Assembly (NCBI RefSeq): GCF_016881405.1
Contig: NZ_WOFE01000001.1
Location: 434,001-498,000 of the forward strand
Source of the DNA: Deefgea chitinilytica
GTDB lineage: Bacteria > Pseudomonadota > Gammaproteobacteria > Burkholderiales > Chitinibacteraceae
DNA: 64,000 nt
Direction of reading: 5' to 3'
Within the stretch, counting starts at the first letter, position 1. Every line of letters begins with the position of its first letter. This document shows positions 54,947-64,000 of this stretch, piece after piece. The notes beneath the pieces were generated by a model. That model made no database searches and was not told the origin of the DNA. It saw nothing but the letters and a program-made list of their open reading frames with translations. A program made the translations under genes and the position numbers.

Positions 54947-57900
54947 ATGTCTAGTCGCCTCAATATCTATCAGTCCAATCGCCTCGAAAATCTGTTTGAA
55001 TTGCTGCAAGCCTTGTACGGCGTTGCGCTGAGTGATCCGTTTGCTAGTGAGAAAATCATCGTCTCTAGCAAAGGGATGGAGCGCTGGCTGCGTTTCAAGC
55101 TCGCGGATCGCGTCGGTATTTGTGCAGGGATTGATTTTCAGTTGCCAGCGAGTTTTGTGTGGTCCTTACTGAAAGACGCGATGCCGCATTTGCAAGCCGA
55201 GTCACCCTACAGTTCTAGCCCTTTAGCGTGGCGATTGTTTGGTTTATTGCCTCATTCCCAAGCACAACATGCCAGCCCGATTGTGGCGGCGTATTTACGC
55301 GAAGGGGATGCGCGGCGCCGCATGGCTTTGGCAGGGAAACTCGCCGATGTATTCGATCAATATCTGGTGTTTCGCAGCGATTGGATTGCCGCTTGGGAAG
55401 CGGGGCATTTATTGGATTTAGGCCCCGATGAAGCTTGGCAGGCGACGCTTTGGCGTGAAGTGCGTGCCAGTATTGATGCTGACTATTCTGCAGCTGAAGT
55501 TCCGCATCGTGCGGATATGTTTGTGCGATTGTTTCAGCAATGGCAATTGTCTGGTCCCAGCCGTTTGCCCGAGCGAATTACTGTTTTTGGCGTTGCCGGG
55601 ATGCCGCCAGCGTATATCGATGTATTGGGCGCATTGTCTGAGCATATCGATGTTAATTTGTTTTTACTCAACCCCTGTCGCGAAGAATGGGGTGCGATTG
55701 TTAGCCCAAAAACGAAAGCGTTGCGCGAGGCCAAGCAGCCGCAAGAATCACTCTATTTAGACATTGGTCACCCGCTGTTGGCGTCTATGGGTAAGGCGGG
55801 GCGGGATTTCTTTCGTGCGGTAACCGAAGCATTTCCGTGGACGGGCGGTGGCGAGCAATGGTTGTTTACCGACCCACTAGAGGGCAATCCTAATCCGAGC
55901 TTATTGCAAATGCTGCAATCGGATGTGCTTAATCTATTTAACCGCGATGCGGGCAGCGCCCAAGTGATCGCTAAAAACGATCAATCGCTGACCTTTCACA
56001 ACGCGCACAGTGCGATGCGTGAAGTGGAGATTTTGCACGATCAACTGACCGCGATGCTGGTGGCCGATGACACTTTACTCGCCTCGGAAATCGCCGTACT
56101 GCTGCCCGATATGGGGCCGTACGCGCCGCTCATTGAAGCGGTGTTTGGCGGTGCAAAAGCATCGGGTGCGCCAAATATTCCATTTAATATTGCGGATTTA
56201 ACAACGCAACAAGAATGCCCTGCGGTCGATGTATTGCTCAATTTGCTCAAGCTGCCTGAAAGTCGCTGCAAGGCGGATGAGGTGTATAGCTTGCTCGAAA
56301 CGCCACAAGTTGCTGCGCGTTTTGGTATTCAAACGACTGATTTAGTCACCCTCAGGCATTGGATTGAATCGGCCAATATCCGCTGGGGCTTGGATGCCGC
56401 GCATCGGGCCGAATTTGATTTGGCCGATATGGGAGCGACCAATACCTGGCAAGCGGGCTTGGATCGCTTATTACTGGGCGTGGCTTTGCCCAATGCTTTG
56501 GCGGGCGATGCGATCCCGTTGTGGGGCGAAGGTGCAGATGCGATTGCGCCATGGGATGATTTAGAAGGCTCGCAAGCGGCTTTGTTGGCGAAGTTGCTGT
56601 CATTGATTGCCGCACTGAAATTCTGGCGCACCGAGTTGCAGCGCGAGCGCACTTTGGCTCAGTGGCGCGATGCTGCTTTGCAAGTGCTGGATGCCTTCAT
56701 TTTGTTTGATGAGCAAGACGATGTTGAATTAAAACTGGCTGAAGTCATTCGCAGTACTTTGGCGACGCTCGCCGATGAGGCTGAGCTGGCTGGTTTTACA
56801 GAAACCGCACCGCGCGAGGTGATTGTTGATTGGCTGAGCCGTCATTTTGAAAACTCCAGCCGTGGCTCTGGCTTTATGTCACGGGGCGTCACGTTTTGCA
56901 CAATGGTGCCGATGCGCGGTTTACCGTTTCGGGTGATCGCTGTGCTGGGCTTAAACGAATCCGATTTTCCGCGTAATCCACCGACGGCTGGCTTTGATTT
57001 GATCGTGCAAAAACCTTTGCTCGGTGATCGCTCGCGGCGATTGGATGATCGCTATTTATTCCTCGATATTATTTTAGCGGCAAGAGAAAAACTGTACCTA
57101 TCGTGGGTGGGGCGCAGTTTGAAAGACGATGCGCATTTTCCTCCTTCGGTTTTGGTGAGCGATGTGCTTGACTGCATCGCACAGGGCTTTTTGCTGGAAG
57201 GGGATTTGGACGCGTCGCTCGAAGTGCGCCGCGAAAACCTATTAAAACACCTAATTGTAGAGTATCCATTGCAGCCCTTTAGCCAGCAATGTTTTGCTAG
57301 CGATACACGTGTGCAGTCATTTAATCCATTGTGGCAAGCGGCGGCACTCAAGATTGCGACGGCAGCAGCAAATGATCCGGTGGCAGCGGTTAGCTATCCA
57401 CCTTATTCCTTACCCAGCGAATTACGCTTAGAGGAATTGGCGCAATGTTTGGCTAAACCGGCAGCGTATTTCTTACACCACCGCGCGCATTTGCATCTGA
57501 AAGAAGCGGATGGGCACTTGCTCGACGATGAAGCGTTTGATTTGAGTGATTTCCGTGACGTGCGGATTCGCGAGTTGGGCTTGCAGTATGGTTATCAGGC
57601 GCTTGATTTAGCTTTTGCACGAGGTGATACCCCACTGGGTATGCCGGGGCAATTGTTGGTTAAAGAGCAATTGCACGTAGCCAATCAGTTGCGGGAGGCC
57701 TTGCCGCGCTATCGGCGTGGCGAGGCTTTTCCGCCACAGGTGGTTGATATTGCCTTGCCCCAGCTTCGGGTCACCGGCTGGTTGGACGAATGTTTTGTGC
57801 GTGGTCGAATTGTGGTGAAAAGCCAAATTTATCCACGCGATGTATTTCGGGCATGGGTTGAGCATTTGGCTTTGTGCGTCATGCAGCCAGCGGGCATGGT

Positions 57901-58327
57901 ACTCAATACGCGTTGGCTGTCGCCAGAGCGGGTATTTATTTTTGCGCCACTCACTGCTGCAGATGCTGCAGCTCATTTGAGCGAAGTCGTGGCTTTGTAT
58001 GAAGCGGCGATGTGTGCTCCGCTGCCGTTTTTCCCGCATGCTGCCTTGGCGTGGGGCAAAGCTGAAAATGGAGAAGAGCGCTGGAAAGACGCCATGGGGC
58101 GCTGGTTACCGAGTTTTAGTGCCAAGACTCAAAGTATGACGCCTGGCGAATGGGGTGAGGTGCAAAATCAACTGTTGTGGCCGGAAGATCCGTTGGAGGA
58201 AGGGCGTGCAGAGCGCGATGTATTTGTCGCATGGGCCGAGCGCATTGTGCTGCCGATGCTGGCTGCTGTGATCGATCATGATTTAAGCCGTGATATGGCA
58301 TTGCTCGATGGAGAAAACCATGAGTGA
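54947..58327 (+). CDS. recC: Exodeoxyribonuclease V gamma subunit RecC
   Basis: Scaffold of RecBCD that recognises Chi and splits the strands. 1126 residues; LNIYQSNRLENLFELLQAL opens the inactive helicase-like domain. SSKGMERWLRFKLADRVGICAGIDFQ, split over two motifs, and the later TMVPMRGLPFRVIAVLGLNE and FPRNPPTAGFDL are RecC hallmarks. The Walker motifs are degenerate as expected. No clear Shine-Dalgarno precedes the ATG at 54947. It is the first gene of recC-recB-recD, which overlap. Confidence 0.95.
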   Translation: MSSRLNIYQSNRLENLFELLQALYGVALSDPFASEKIIVSSKGMERWLRFKLADRVGICAGIDFQLPASFVWSLLKDAMPHLQAESPYSSSPLAWRLFGLLPHSQAQHASPIVAAYLREGDARRRMALAGKLADVFDQYLVFRSDWIAAWEAGHLLDLGPDEAWQATLWREVRASIDADYSAAEVPHRADMFVRLFQQWQLSGPSRLPERITVFGVAGMPPAYIDVLGALSEHIDVNLFLLNPCREEWGAIVSPKTKALREAKQPQESLYLDIGHPLLASMGKAGRDFFRAVTEAFPWTGGGEQWLFTDPLEGNPNPSLLQMLQSDVLNLFNRDAGSAQVIAKNDQSLTFHNAHSAMREVEILHDQLTAMLVADDTLLASEIAVLLPDMGPYAPLIEAVFGGAKASGAPNIPFNIADLTTQQECPAVDVLLNLLKLPESRCKADEVYSLLETPQVAARFGIQTTDLVTLRHWIESANIRWGLDAAHRAEFDLADMGATNTWQAGLDRLLLGVALPNALAGDAIPLWGEGADAIAPWDDLEGSQAALLAKLLSLIAALKFWRTELQRERTLAQWRDAALQVLDAFILFDEQDDVELKLAEVIRSTLATLADEAELAGFTETAPREVIVDWLSRHFENSSRGSGFMSRGVTFCTMVPMRGLPFRVIAVLGLNESDFPRNPPTAGFDLIVQKPLLGDRSRRLDDRYLFLDIILAAREKLYLSWVGRSLKDDAHFPPSVLVSDVLDCIAQGFLLEGDLDASLEVRRENLLKHLIVEYPLQPFSQQCFASDTRVQSFNPLWQAAALKIATAAANDPVAAVSYPPYSLPSELRLEELAQCLAKPAAYFLHHRAHLHLKEADGHLLDDEAFDLSDFRDVRIRELGLQYGYQALDLAFARGDTPLGMPGQLLVKEQLHVANQLREALPRYRRGEAFPPQVVDIALPQLRVTGWLDECFVRGRIVVKSQIYPRDVFRAWVEHLALCVMQPAGMVLNTRWLSPERVFIFAPLTAADAAAHLSEVVALYEAAMCAPLPFFPHAALAWGKAENGEERWKDAMGRWLPSFSAKTQSMTPGEWGEVQNQLLWPEDPLEEGRAERDVFVAWAERIVLPMLAAVIDHDLSRDMALLDGENHE

Positions 58328-61300
58328 AGTTCAACATCTGCATACGCAATATGCGCTACTCTTGGTGCATGATGTACCGCTCGCTGGCCGTAACTTAATA
58401 GAAGCTTCCGCAGGAACAGGCAAAACTTTCAATATCACGGGCTTATATGCACGCTTGGTTTTGGGGGCGAGTATTGCGCCGGGAGCACCATCCTATAACG
58501 CTCAGAAGGGATTACTCCCCGAGCAAATTTTAGTCGTGACGTTTACCAAGGCTGCAACTGCCGAATTGAAAGACCGAATTCGTTTGCGCCTCGCGCAATT
58601 GACGCAAACCTTTGTTGAGCAAGCACCCGTGATTGTGAACGGTGCTGCGGAGCCGTTTTGTGCCGATGTGTGGTCGCGCGTCATTGATGAGCAGCTTGAT
58701 CCCGCGCCGCTGTTGGCGCAATTGCGTTTGGCTTTGGCGACGCTCGATTGTGCTGCGATTTCAACAATTCACAGTTTTTGTCAGCGACTACTGACCGAGC
58801 AAGCGTTTGAGGCTGGCTTTGATTTTGATCGTAGTTTGCTGGAGGATGAAAGTGAATTACTGACTGAAATCACACAGGATTTCTGGCGCTCTCAGCTTTA
58901 TCACGCTGATCCGGCGTGGGTCGCGTATTTGCGCAGTAAAAAAATCAGCGTTGACTCTTTGTTGCAACGTGCCGCGCTGAGTAAAAGCCGCAATCCGTCC
59001 GATTTCTTGCCGCTTCCTCCCTTACCATCGGATGAATATCTCCAAGCGCAAGCACAGCGATACGCTCAGTTGTGGTCTGAATGTCAAAAATGCTGGGATC
59101 AAGCAGAAATCAGTGCCTTGTTGCTCAATGCATTGGCGGGAGGGATTTTCTCTGGCACTTACCGGCTGACCGTTGAGAAATGGCAGGATTGCTTGGCTCA
59201 GGCTAATCGCTTGCTGCTATCGAGTACGCCTAGTGTGGGGCTATTTAAGGAATGGGACAAACTGACCCAAAGCCATTTAGAAAAAATGGTGAAGAAAGAT
59301 TTTAAGTCGGTCGTACCAAAGCATAAATTTTTTGTCGCCGCTGAGCAGCTTTTTTTGAACGCGCAGAGTATGGCTGCTGATTTCGATTTGCGCTTAAAAC
59401 ACTGGTTGCTGCAGTTTGGCGACTTTGTGCGCGAGCAATTGGCGCAACGCAAAGCCAAAGCGGGGCAAATGTCGTTTGATGACAGCATCACCGCTTTGGC
59501 GCAAGCCTTACAAAATCCAGTTCGGGCGCAAAACCTAGCCGACAAGGTCAGTCAAAAATACCAAGCGGCCTTGGTCGATGAGTTTCAAGATACCGATCCG
59601 GTGCAATTTGCGATTATTGATCGCTTGTTTGGGCAGGTTTTAAGTGATGGCACGCTCCCGCCGTTTTTTATGGTGGGCGACCCGAAACAGGCAATTTACG
59701 CGTTTCGCGGTGCGGATGTATACGCGTATTTGGGCGCTCGCGCACAAGCGGATGCTTGTTACTCGATTGATACCAACTTTCGCTCTGATGCGCCGATTGT
59801 GCAGTTTGTGAATGCCTTATTTGCGCCCAAAGACGCTTTTGTTGAAAGCAAAATCACGCATCCAACGATCAACCCCAAGCATAGCGGTGCGTCGAAATTG
59901 CGCTGTGCCGATGCACGAGGCTCGGTACATGCCTTTGTGTTTGACGGCGGTAATCCAGAAAATGCCGAAAAAATGCTGTTTGCTGCCACAGCGGATGAAA
60001 TCGCTGCGCTACTGAATGCGGCCAATGACGGTAAGGCCAGCTTGGGTGAACGAGCACTGAGCCCGCGGGATATTGCCGTTTTAGTGCCCAGTCACCGACA
60101 AGCCAATGAGATGCGCAAGGCGCTCCTCAAACGCGGTATCGCCGCCGTGATGCAAACGCGGGAAAGCGTGTTTGCTTCTAGTGAAGCACAAGGTCTATGC
60201 GCGGTGTTGGCGGCGATTGAGGCCCCTGCGCAGACTGGATTATTGCGCAAAGCCTTAGTGAGTTCGGTAATGGGCTTGAGCGTGGCGCAATTAATGGCGC
60301 TGCAATTGGATGATGCAGCGTGGCAACGTGAAGTGGAAAACCTGCAAACGTGGCGAGATGAGTGGCGAAAATTTGGCTTTATGGCGATGTTTCGGCGTTG
60401 GTTAGTCGAGGCGGACATTAGCAGCCGAGTTTTGCAATTTGCCGATGGTGAGCGCCGCCTGACTAATTTATTGCATGTGGCGGAATTGATTCAAAACGAA
60501 TCGCGCGCTCGGCCTAGCCCGGCGCTCTTGCTGGCCTGGTTGAGCCGCCAAGTCGCAGAGCCAAACCAGAGTTCAGAAAGCCAGCAAATGCGCTTGGAAA
60601 GTGATGCCGATCGAGTGCGTTTGGTGACGATTCATGCGTCCAAAGGTTTGGAATATCCGGTGGTGTTTTGCCCATTTGCATGGAAGGGCAAGAAGGCCTT
60701 GCTCCGAGATACCGATATGTTGGCATTTCACGATCCGGATAATGGGCATGTATTGAAAATCGATGTCGGAACGAGTGAGCTTGAAGCGCATAAAGCGCAG
60801 GCAGAGCATGAAGCCTATGCCGAAGCAGTACGTTTGCTCTATGTCGCAGTGACGCGCGCCAAGCATCGTTTGTACTTGGCTTTTCCTGCTTTGGATAAAG
60901 CCTCACCGGTCGTCAAAAACGCACCGCTGACGCAATTGTTGCGCGATGAGGCTGGCGTGTCTTTCCGTAGCCAGCTGAAAGACTTGGGTATCGCACAAAT
61001 CACCGCCGCTTTTGTGCGCTTGGGGCAATCAATGTCTGCGCCGTTGACGGTGAGTGATTTGCCAGCATCGCAGCATTATCAAGGGCAACTCAGTAGCAGT
61101 GCCGATTTGCAACTTGGCCGATTGTCGCCACGCTTTGCGCAAGCGCCGTGGAGTTTGGCGGCGCAATGGCGTTTGGCAAGTTTTACTTCGCTAACGCGTG
61201 CGTATGGCGCGAACGAAGCGCTGGCCGAGGTCGGCGCTGATCACGATGCACACACGACGCTGCCCAATTTGCAGGATGCCGCGACTGTCGATCAGATGCG

Positions 61301-62072
61301 CTTTAGTTTTGCGCGTGGCAGTAAGGCCGGTACGACCTTGCATGCCGTGCTAGAAACAGAGGATTTTAGTCGTGGTGATGCAGCGTTGCTGGCCTCGAAC
61401 GTTGAAAAACAAATGCTCAAATCCGGTTTGCCGCTGAGTGACACGACTGCTAGTGAAACGGCCGAATGGTTGCTCGATGTGCTGGCTGCGCCGATTGAAT
61501 TGCGGACTGAGTTAGAGCAGGGTACATCGAAGGGCGTGTTGCAACTGAATCAATTAAGCACGCGGCAAAGACTGAATGAATGGCAGTTTTTGCTCGGCTG
61601 CAAATCGATTGATGTCGCGGCGTTTTGCCGTGTGTTGGCCAAGCCCGAATTTAATGTCGAGCCGAGTTTTATCGCTGCCGCGCAGCGTTTAAAACCGGAG
61701 ATATTTGCCGGTTATTTGAATGGTTTTGTCGATTTGGTGTTCTTTTGGCAAGGGCAATACTTTATCGCTGATTATAAATCGAACCATTTGGGTGATGATT
61801 TGGGGTGTTACGCACCCGAGCAATTGATCGACGTGATCAGCGATTCGCACTACTACTTGCAGTATTTGCTGTATGTCTGCGCTTGGCATCGGCATATGCA
61901 AGCGCGGCTGGGCGCGGCCTACGATTATCAGCGAGATTTTGGTGGAGTCTTGTATTTATTTATTCGGGGTATGTCGTCAAAATCAATAAATTGCGGTGTT
62001 TTCCAGGATATACCTAGCTTGGAGTTGATTGAGGCCTTAAATGCAACACTGGGATTAGGAGCTGAACAATGA
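58320..62072 (+). CDS. recB: Exodeoxyribonuclease V beta subunit RecB
   Basis: 3'-5' helicase and the nuclease of RecBCD. 1250 residues from ATG 58320, which has GGAG six bases upstream and overlaps the recC end by 8 nt. UvrD-type motifs: AGTGKT at 31-36, VDEFQDTDPVQF, GDPKQAIYAFRGAD, LVTIHASKGLEYPVVF and LLYVAVTRAKHRL. The C-terminal nuclease domain (about 1130-1160) retains GFVDLVFFW and IADYKSN, so it should be active. recD starts inside its stop as ATGA. Confidence 0.96.
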   Translation: MSEVQHLHTQYALLLVHDVPLAGRNLIEASAGTGKTFNITGLYARLVLGASIAPGAPSYNAQKGLLPEQILVVTFTKAATAELKDRIRLRLAQLTQTFVEQAPVIVNGAAEPFCADVWSRVIDEQLDPAPLLAQLRLALATLDCAAISTIHSFCQRLLTEQAFEAGFDFDRSLLEDESELLTEITQDFWRSQLYHADPAWVAYLRSKKISVDSLLQRAALSKSRNPSDFLPLPPLPSDEYLQAQAQRYAQLWSECQKCWDQAEISALLLNALAGGIFSGTYRLTVEKWQDCLAQANRLLLSSTPSVGLFKEWDKLTQSHLEKMVKKDFKSVVPKHKFFVAAEQLFLNAQSMAADFDLRLKHWLLQFGDFVREQLAQRKAKAGQMSFDDSITALAQALQNPVRAQNLADKVSQKYQAALVDEFQDTDPVQFAIIDRLFGQVLSDGTLPPFFMVGDPKQAIYAFRGADVYAYLGARAQADACYSIDTNFRSDAPIVQFVNALFAPKDAFVESKITHPTINPKHSGASKLRCADARGSVHAFVFDGGNPENAEKMLFAATADEIAALLNAANDGKASLGERALSPRDIAVLVPSHRQANEMRKALLKRGIAAVMQTRESVFASSEAQGLCAVLAAIEAPAQTGLLRKALVSSVMGLSVAQLMALQLDDAAWQREVENLQTWRDEWRKFGFMAMFRRWLVEADISSRVLQFADGERRLTNLLHVAELIQNESRARPSPALLLAWLSRQVAEPNQSSESQQMRLESDADRVRLVTIHASKGLEYPVVFCPFAWKGKKALLRDTDMLAFHDPDNGHVLKIDVGTSELEAHKAQAEHEAYAEAVRLLYVAVTRAKHRLYLAFPALDKASPVVKNAPLTQLLRDEAGVSFRSQLKDLGIAQITAAFVRLGQSMSAPLTVSDLPASQHYQGQLSSSADLQLGRLSPRFAQAPWSLAAQWRLASFTSLTRAYGANEALAEVGADHDAHTTLPNLQDAATVDQMRFSFARGSKAGTTLHAVLETEDFSRGDAALLASNVEKQMLKSGLPLSDTTASETAEWLLDVLAAPIELRTELEQGTSKGVLQLNQLSTRQRLNEWQFLLGCKSIDVAAFCRVLAKPEFNVEPSFIAAAQRLKPEIFAGYLNGFVDLVFFWQGQYFIADYKSNHLGDDLGCYAPEQLIDVISDSHYYLQYLLYVCAWHRHMQARLGAAYDYQRDFGGVLYLFIRGMSSKSINCGVFQDIPSLELIEALNATLGLGAEQ

Positions 62073-63835
62073 GCGATATATTAGCAGTTTCAGCCCCCGT
62101 GATTGATTTTTCTAGTGCCTTAGTGCAATTGCTACATCGGAAAAATCCTGACGCGCCCGCTGATTTATTTGGTTTGGCGGGGGAATTGGCTAAAGCGTCC
62201 GAGCGCGGCGATGTATGTGTGGCGATTCCTGCAGCGACGAACCTTGCTGCGTGGTTGGATAGTGGTTTAGTCGGCGAGGCAGGGAGTTTTACCCCTTTGA
62301 TTGCGTCGCAACAACGGTTGTATCTGGCGCGCTACCATCAGTATGAGTCGCGTCTTGCGGAGCAATTATTGGCGCTGGCAGCAGATCAGGTGGCTGTGCC
62401 GGATGAAGCAGAGATCAAAATGCAGCTGGCGGCCTTGTTTGCGACCAGTAAAGAAAACCCAGATTGGCAGCAAGTCGCCGTTGCTGCGGCGCTGCATCAG
62501 CGTTTGACGGTGATCAGTGGCGGCCCCGGCACGGGTAAAACCACGACTTTGGTGAAGTTGCTGGCTTTGCTGCAAATGACGGCTACGGCACCGTTGCAGA
62601 TTGGATTGGCTGCGCCGACGGGCAAAGCCGCGATGCGGATGCAAGAAGCCATCGGCAAAGGGAAAGCAGAGTTATTGGCCAACGGCGTTTTATCGAGCGA
62701 TGTCGCTGCGTGCATTCCGGATACTGCAGTGACTTTGCATCGTTTGCTCGGTAGTCGCTTTAACTCAGTGCAATTTAAACATACCGCTACGCAGCCTCTG
62801 GTGCTGGATGTGCTGGTGCTGGATGAAGCATCGATGATTGATTTGGCGTTGATGAGTAAATTGGTCGATGCGCTCCCTCCGCATGGGCGTTTGATTTTGC
62901 TCGGTGATAAAGATCAATTGTCGTCGGTCGAGGCGGGTGCTGTGATGGGCGATGTCTGTGCTGGGGCTGGCCTGTCACCACAATTTGCCGCGCAGTTGTC
63001 GCGCATTACCGGACAAAACATCACGGCTGGTTTTTCAGAGTCGCGCCTTGGTGATCATGTGATGACTTTGCACAAAAGCTATCGATTTTCGGGCGTGATT
63101 GGCGAATTGGCGCGAGCAATCAATCGAGGGGAATTGCGCAAGCTTAGCGAGCTGCTTGCCAGCAGTAGTCCTGCTGAGAGCACACCACTAACGTGGTACA
63201 ACGGCAATCCGGCTCAGCAAGACCTGATTGCACCGATTATGCAAGGCTTTGACGCGTATTTTGCAGCCCTTGCTCGCAAGGCCGATGCCAATGAAACATT
63301 CAAAGCTTTTGATGCATTTCGGGTATTAAGCCCTATTCGTAACGGCGCCGCCAGTGTGTCGCGGGTGAATGCCGTGATTGAAGCGCAGTTGGTCAAGCGA
63401 GGTTGGCGCAGTAGCGATCAAGTTTGGTATACCGGCAGGCCTGTGCTAGTGCCACAAAACCTATATGACTTAGAACTATACAACGGTGATATTGGCCTGA
63501 CTTTGCCTGATGAGACTGGCAAGTTGTGGGTGTATTTTCCGGCTGCAGAGGGCGGTACGCGCGCGATTGCGCCAGCGCGCTTGCCTGCGGTGGAAACGGC
63601 GTTTGCGATGACGGTGCATAAATCGCAAGGTTCTGAGTTTGGCCATGTTTTATTGCTATTACCGAGCCCAGCTGACGGCGCAGGCAGTTTGCTGAGTCGT
63701 GAATTGGTGTACACCGCGATTACCCGAGCGCGAAACAAAGTCAGTTTGTGGGGAGAAGAATCGGTGATTGCCAGCGCCAGCCGCAAAGGAGTGGTGCGAC
63801 AATCGGGTTTGGCGCAGCGCTTGCAGCTTGGCTAG
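62069..63835 (+). CDS. recD: Exodeoxyribonuclease V alpha subunit RecD
   Basis: The 5'-3' helicase of RecBCD. 588 residues. An N-terminal helical domain (1-130) is followed by Walker A GGPGTGKTTT near 150, Walker B LDEASMIDLALM, GDKDQLSSVEAG and the C-terminal motifs MTVHKSQGSEFGHVLLL and YTAITRARNKV. It overlaps recB by ATGA and ends the operon. An inverted repeat CAGCGCT/AGCGCTG (63815-63840) covers its stop but has no T run. Confidence 0.96.
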   Translation: MSDILAVSAPVIDFSSALVQLLHRKNPDAPADLFGLAGELAKASERGDVCVAIPAATNLAAWLDSGLVGEAGSFTPLIASQQRLYLARYHQYESRLAEQLLALAADQVAVPDEAEIKMQLAALFATSKENPDWQQVAVAAALHQRLTVISGGPGTGKTTTLVKLLALLQMTATAPLQIGLAAPTGKAAMRMQEAIGKGKAELLANGVLSSDVAACIPDTAVTLHRLLGSRFNSVQFKHTATQPLVLDVLVLDEASMIDLALMSKLVDALPPHGRLILLGDKDQLSSVEAGAVMGDVCAGAGLSPQFAAQLSRITGQNITAGFSESRLGDHVMTLHKSYRFSGVIGELARAINRGELRKLSELLASSSPAESTPLTWYNGNPAQQDLIAPIMQGFDAYFAALARKADANETFKAFDAFRVLSPIRNGAASVSRVNAVIEAQLVKRGWRSSDQVWYTGRPVLVPQNLYDLELYNGDIGLTLPDETGKLWVYFPAAEGGTRAIAPARLPAVETAFAMTVHKSQGSEFGHVLLLLPSPADGAGSLLSRELVYTAITRARNKVSLWGEESVIASASRKGVVRQSGLAQRLQLG

Positions 63836-63921
63836 CGCTGCTTGTGAAATCACTTTGGGGAAGGCACTGAACTCTCGCCTATGTGCTGTTGAGGCGAGTC
63901 GGGGGGAGAGGCTGTACTTGT

Positions 63922-63970
63922 GGGGATTTCGCTGTACGTTTCTGGAATGAATTGATTCGGCGTTATACCC
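63922..63970 (+). repeat. 49-nt GGGTAT...ATACC element, copy 10 (divergent)
   Basis: GGGGATTTCGCTGTACGTT...GTTATACCC, with one mismatch in the left end but the exact family length. It lies in the intergenic tail after recD. No gene is recognisable between 63836 and 64000. Confidence 0.4.
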
Positions 63971-64000
63971 TCATTGCTTGTCTTGAGTGTGGGCGATATA

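Noticed and set aside
61977..62014. GGGTAT...ATACC pair inside recB
   Set aside because: The spacing is only 38 nt and the encoded peptide is ordinary RecB sequence.
63768..63950. 60-codon plus frame at the window end
   Set aside because: It overlaps the end of recD in another frame and has no recognisable content.

Overview
The window is one continuous stretch of bacterial chromosome with tightly packed housekeeping genes and no rRNA, tRNA, CRISPR array, prophage or intact insertion sequence that I can see. Gene content and order point to a betaproteobacterium of the Neisseriales. The evidence is the leu/usg and fimV-truA-trpF-trpB-trpA-accD-folC-SPOR-cvpA-purF-metZ blocks, PhaR with a phasin, PilU, FimV, and the rimP-nusA-infB-rbfA-truB-rpsO-pnp cluster. 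A secreted GH18 chitinase and a glucosamine-6-phosphate deaminase fit a chitin-using member such as the Chitinibacteraceae. The taxonomic placement is inference.

Layout. 1-5030: the end of leuD, nagB, a small MITE-like element, leuB, a periplasmic solute-binding protein and a catalytically dead Asd paralogue (usg). 5070-14530: mostly minus-strand genes (PhoH-like ATPase, Bcp, TrmJ, an orphan, an ArsC/Spx-type reductase, PilU, FadD) with dcd, a CMD/AhpD-like gene and suhB on plus. 14690-23660: the translation and RNA-decay block. 23750-25200: phasin and its likely regulator PhaR, divergent. 25300-29020: tcdA, the rpsF-priB-rpsR-rplI operon, fdxA and gluQ. 29190-42510: fimV, a CbiQ-like membrane protein, truA, tryptophan genes, accD, folC, a SPOR protein, cvpA, purF, metZ. 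42715-51960: an outer-membrane barrel, the chitinase, and small minus-strand genes including a YbjD/OLD-type nuclease and an ABC exporter. 52170-63835: a DUF1631 protein and a complete recC-recB-recD operon.

The most unusual content is between the genes. First, at least ten intergenic copies of a 49-nt element begin GGGTAT and end ATACC(C/T). Nine of the ten have exactly this length, and several start directly at or within a few bases of a stop codon. Second, a family of 7-bp tandem repeats (CACACCT, CACGCCT, CACTCCT forms) also begins at stop codons; in two cases the stop codon TGA is part of the repeat unit. Third, one ~276-bp element has imperfect terminal inverted repeats and 9-bp direct repeats at its borders. 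I also see candidate autoregulatory leaders upstream of rimP, pnp, rpsF and rpsO.

All calls come from reading the sequence and recalled family knowledge. No database search or folding program was run.
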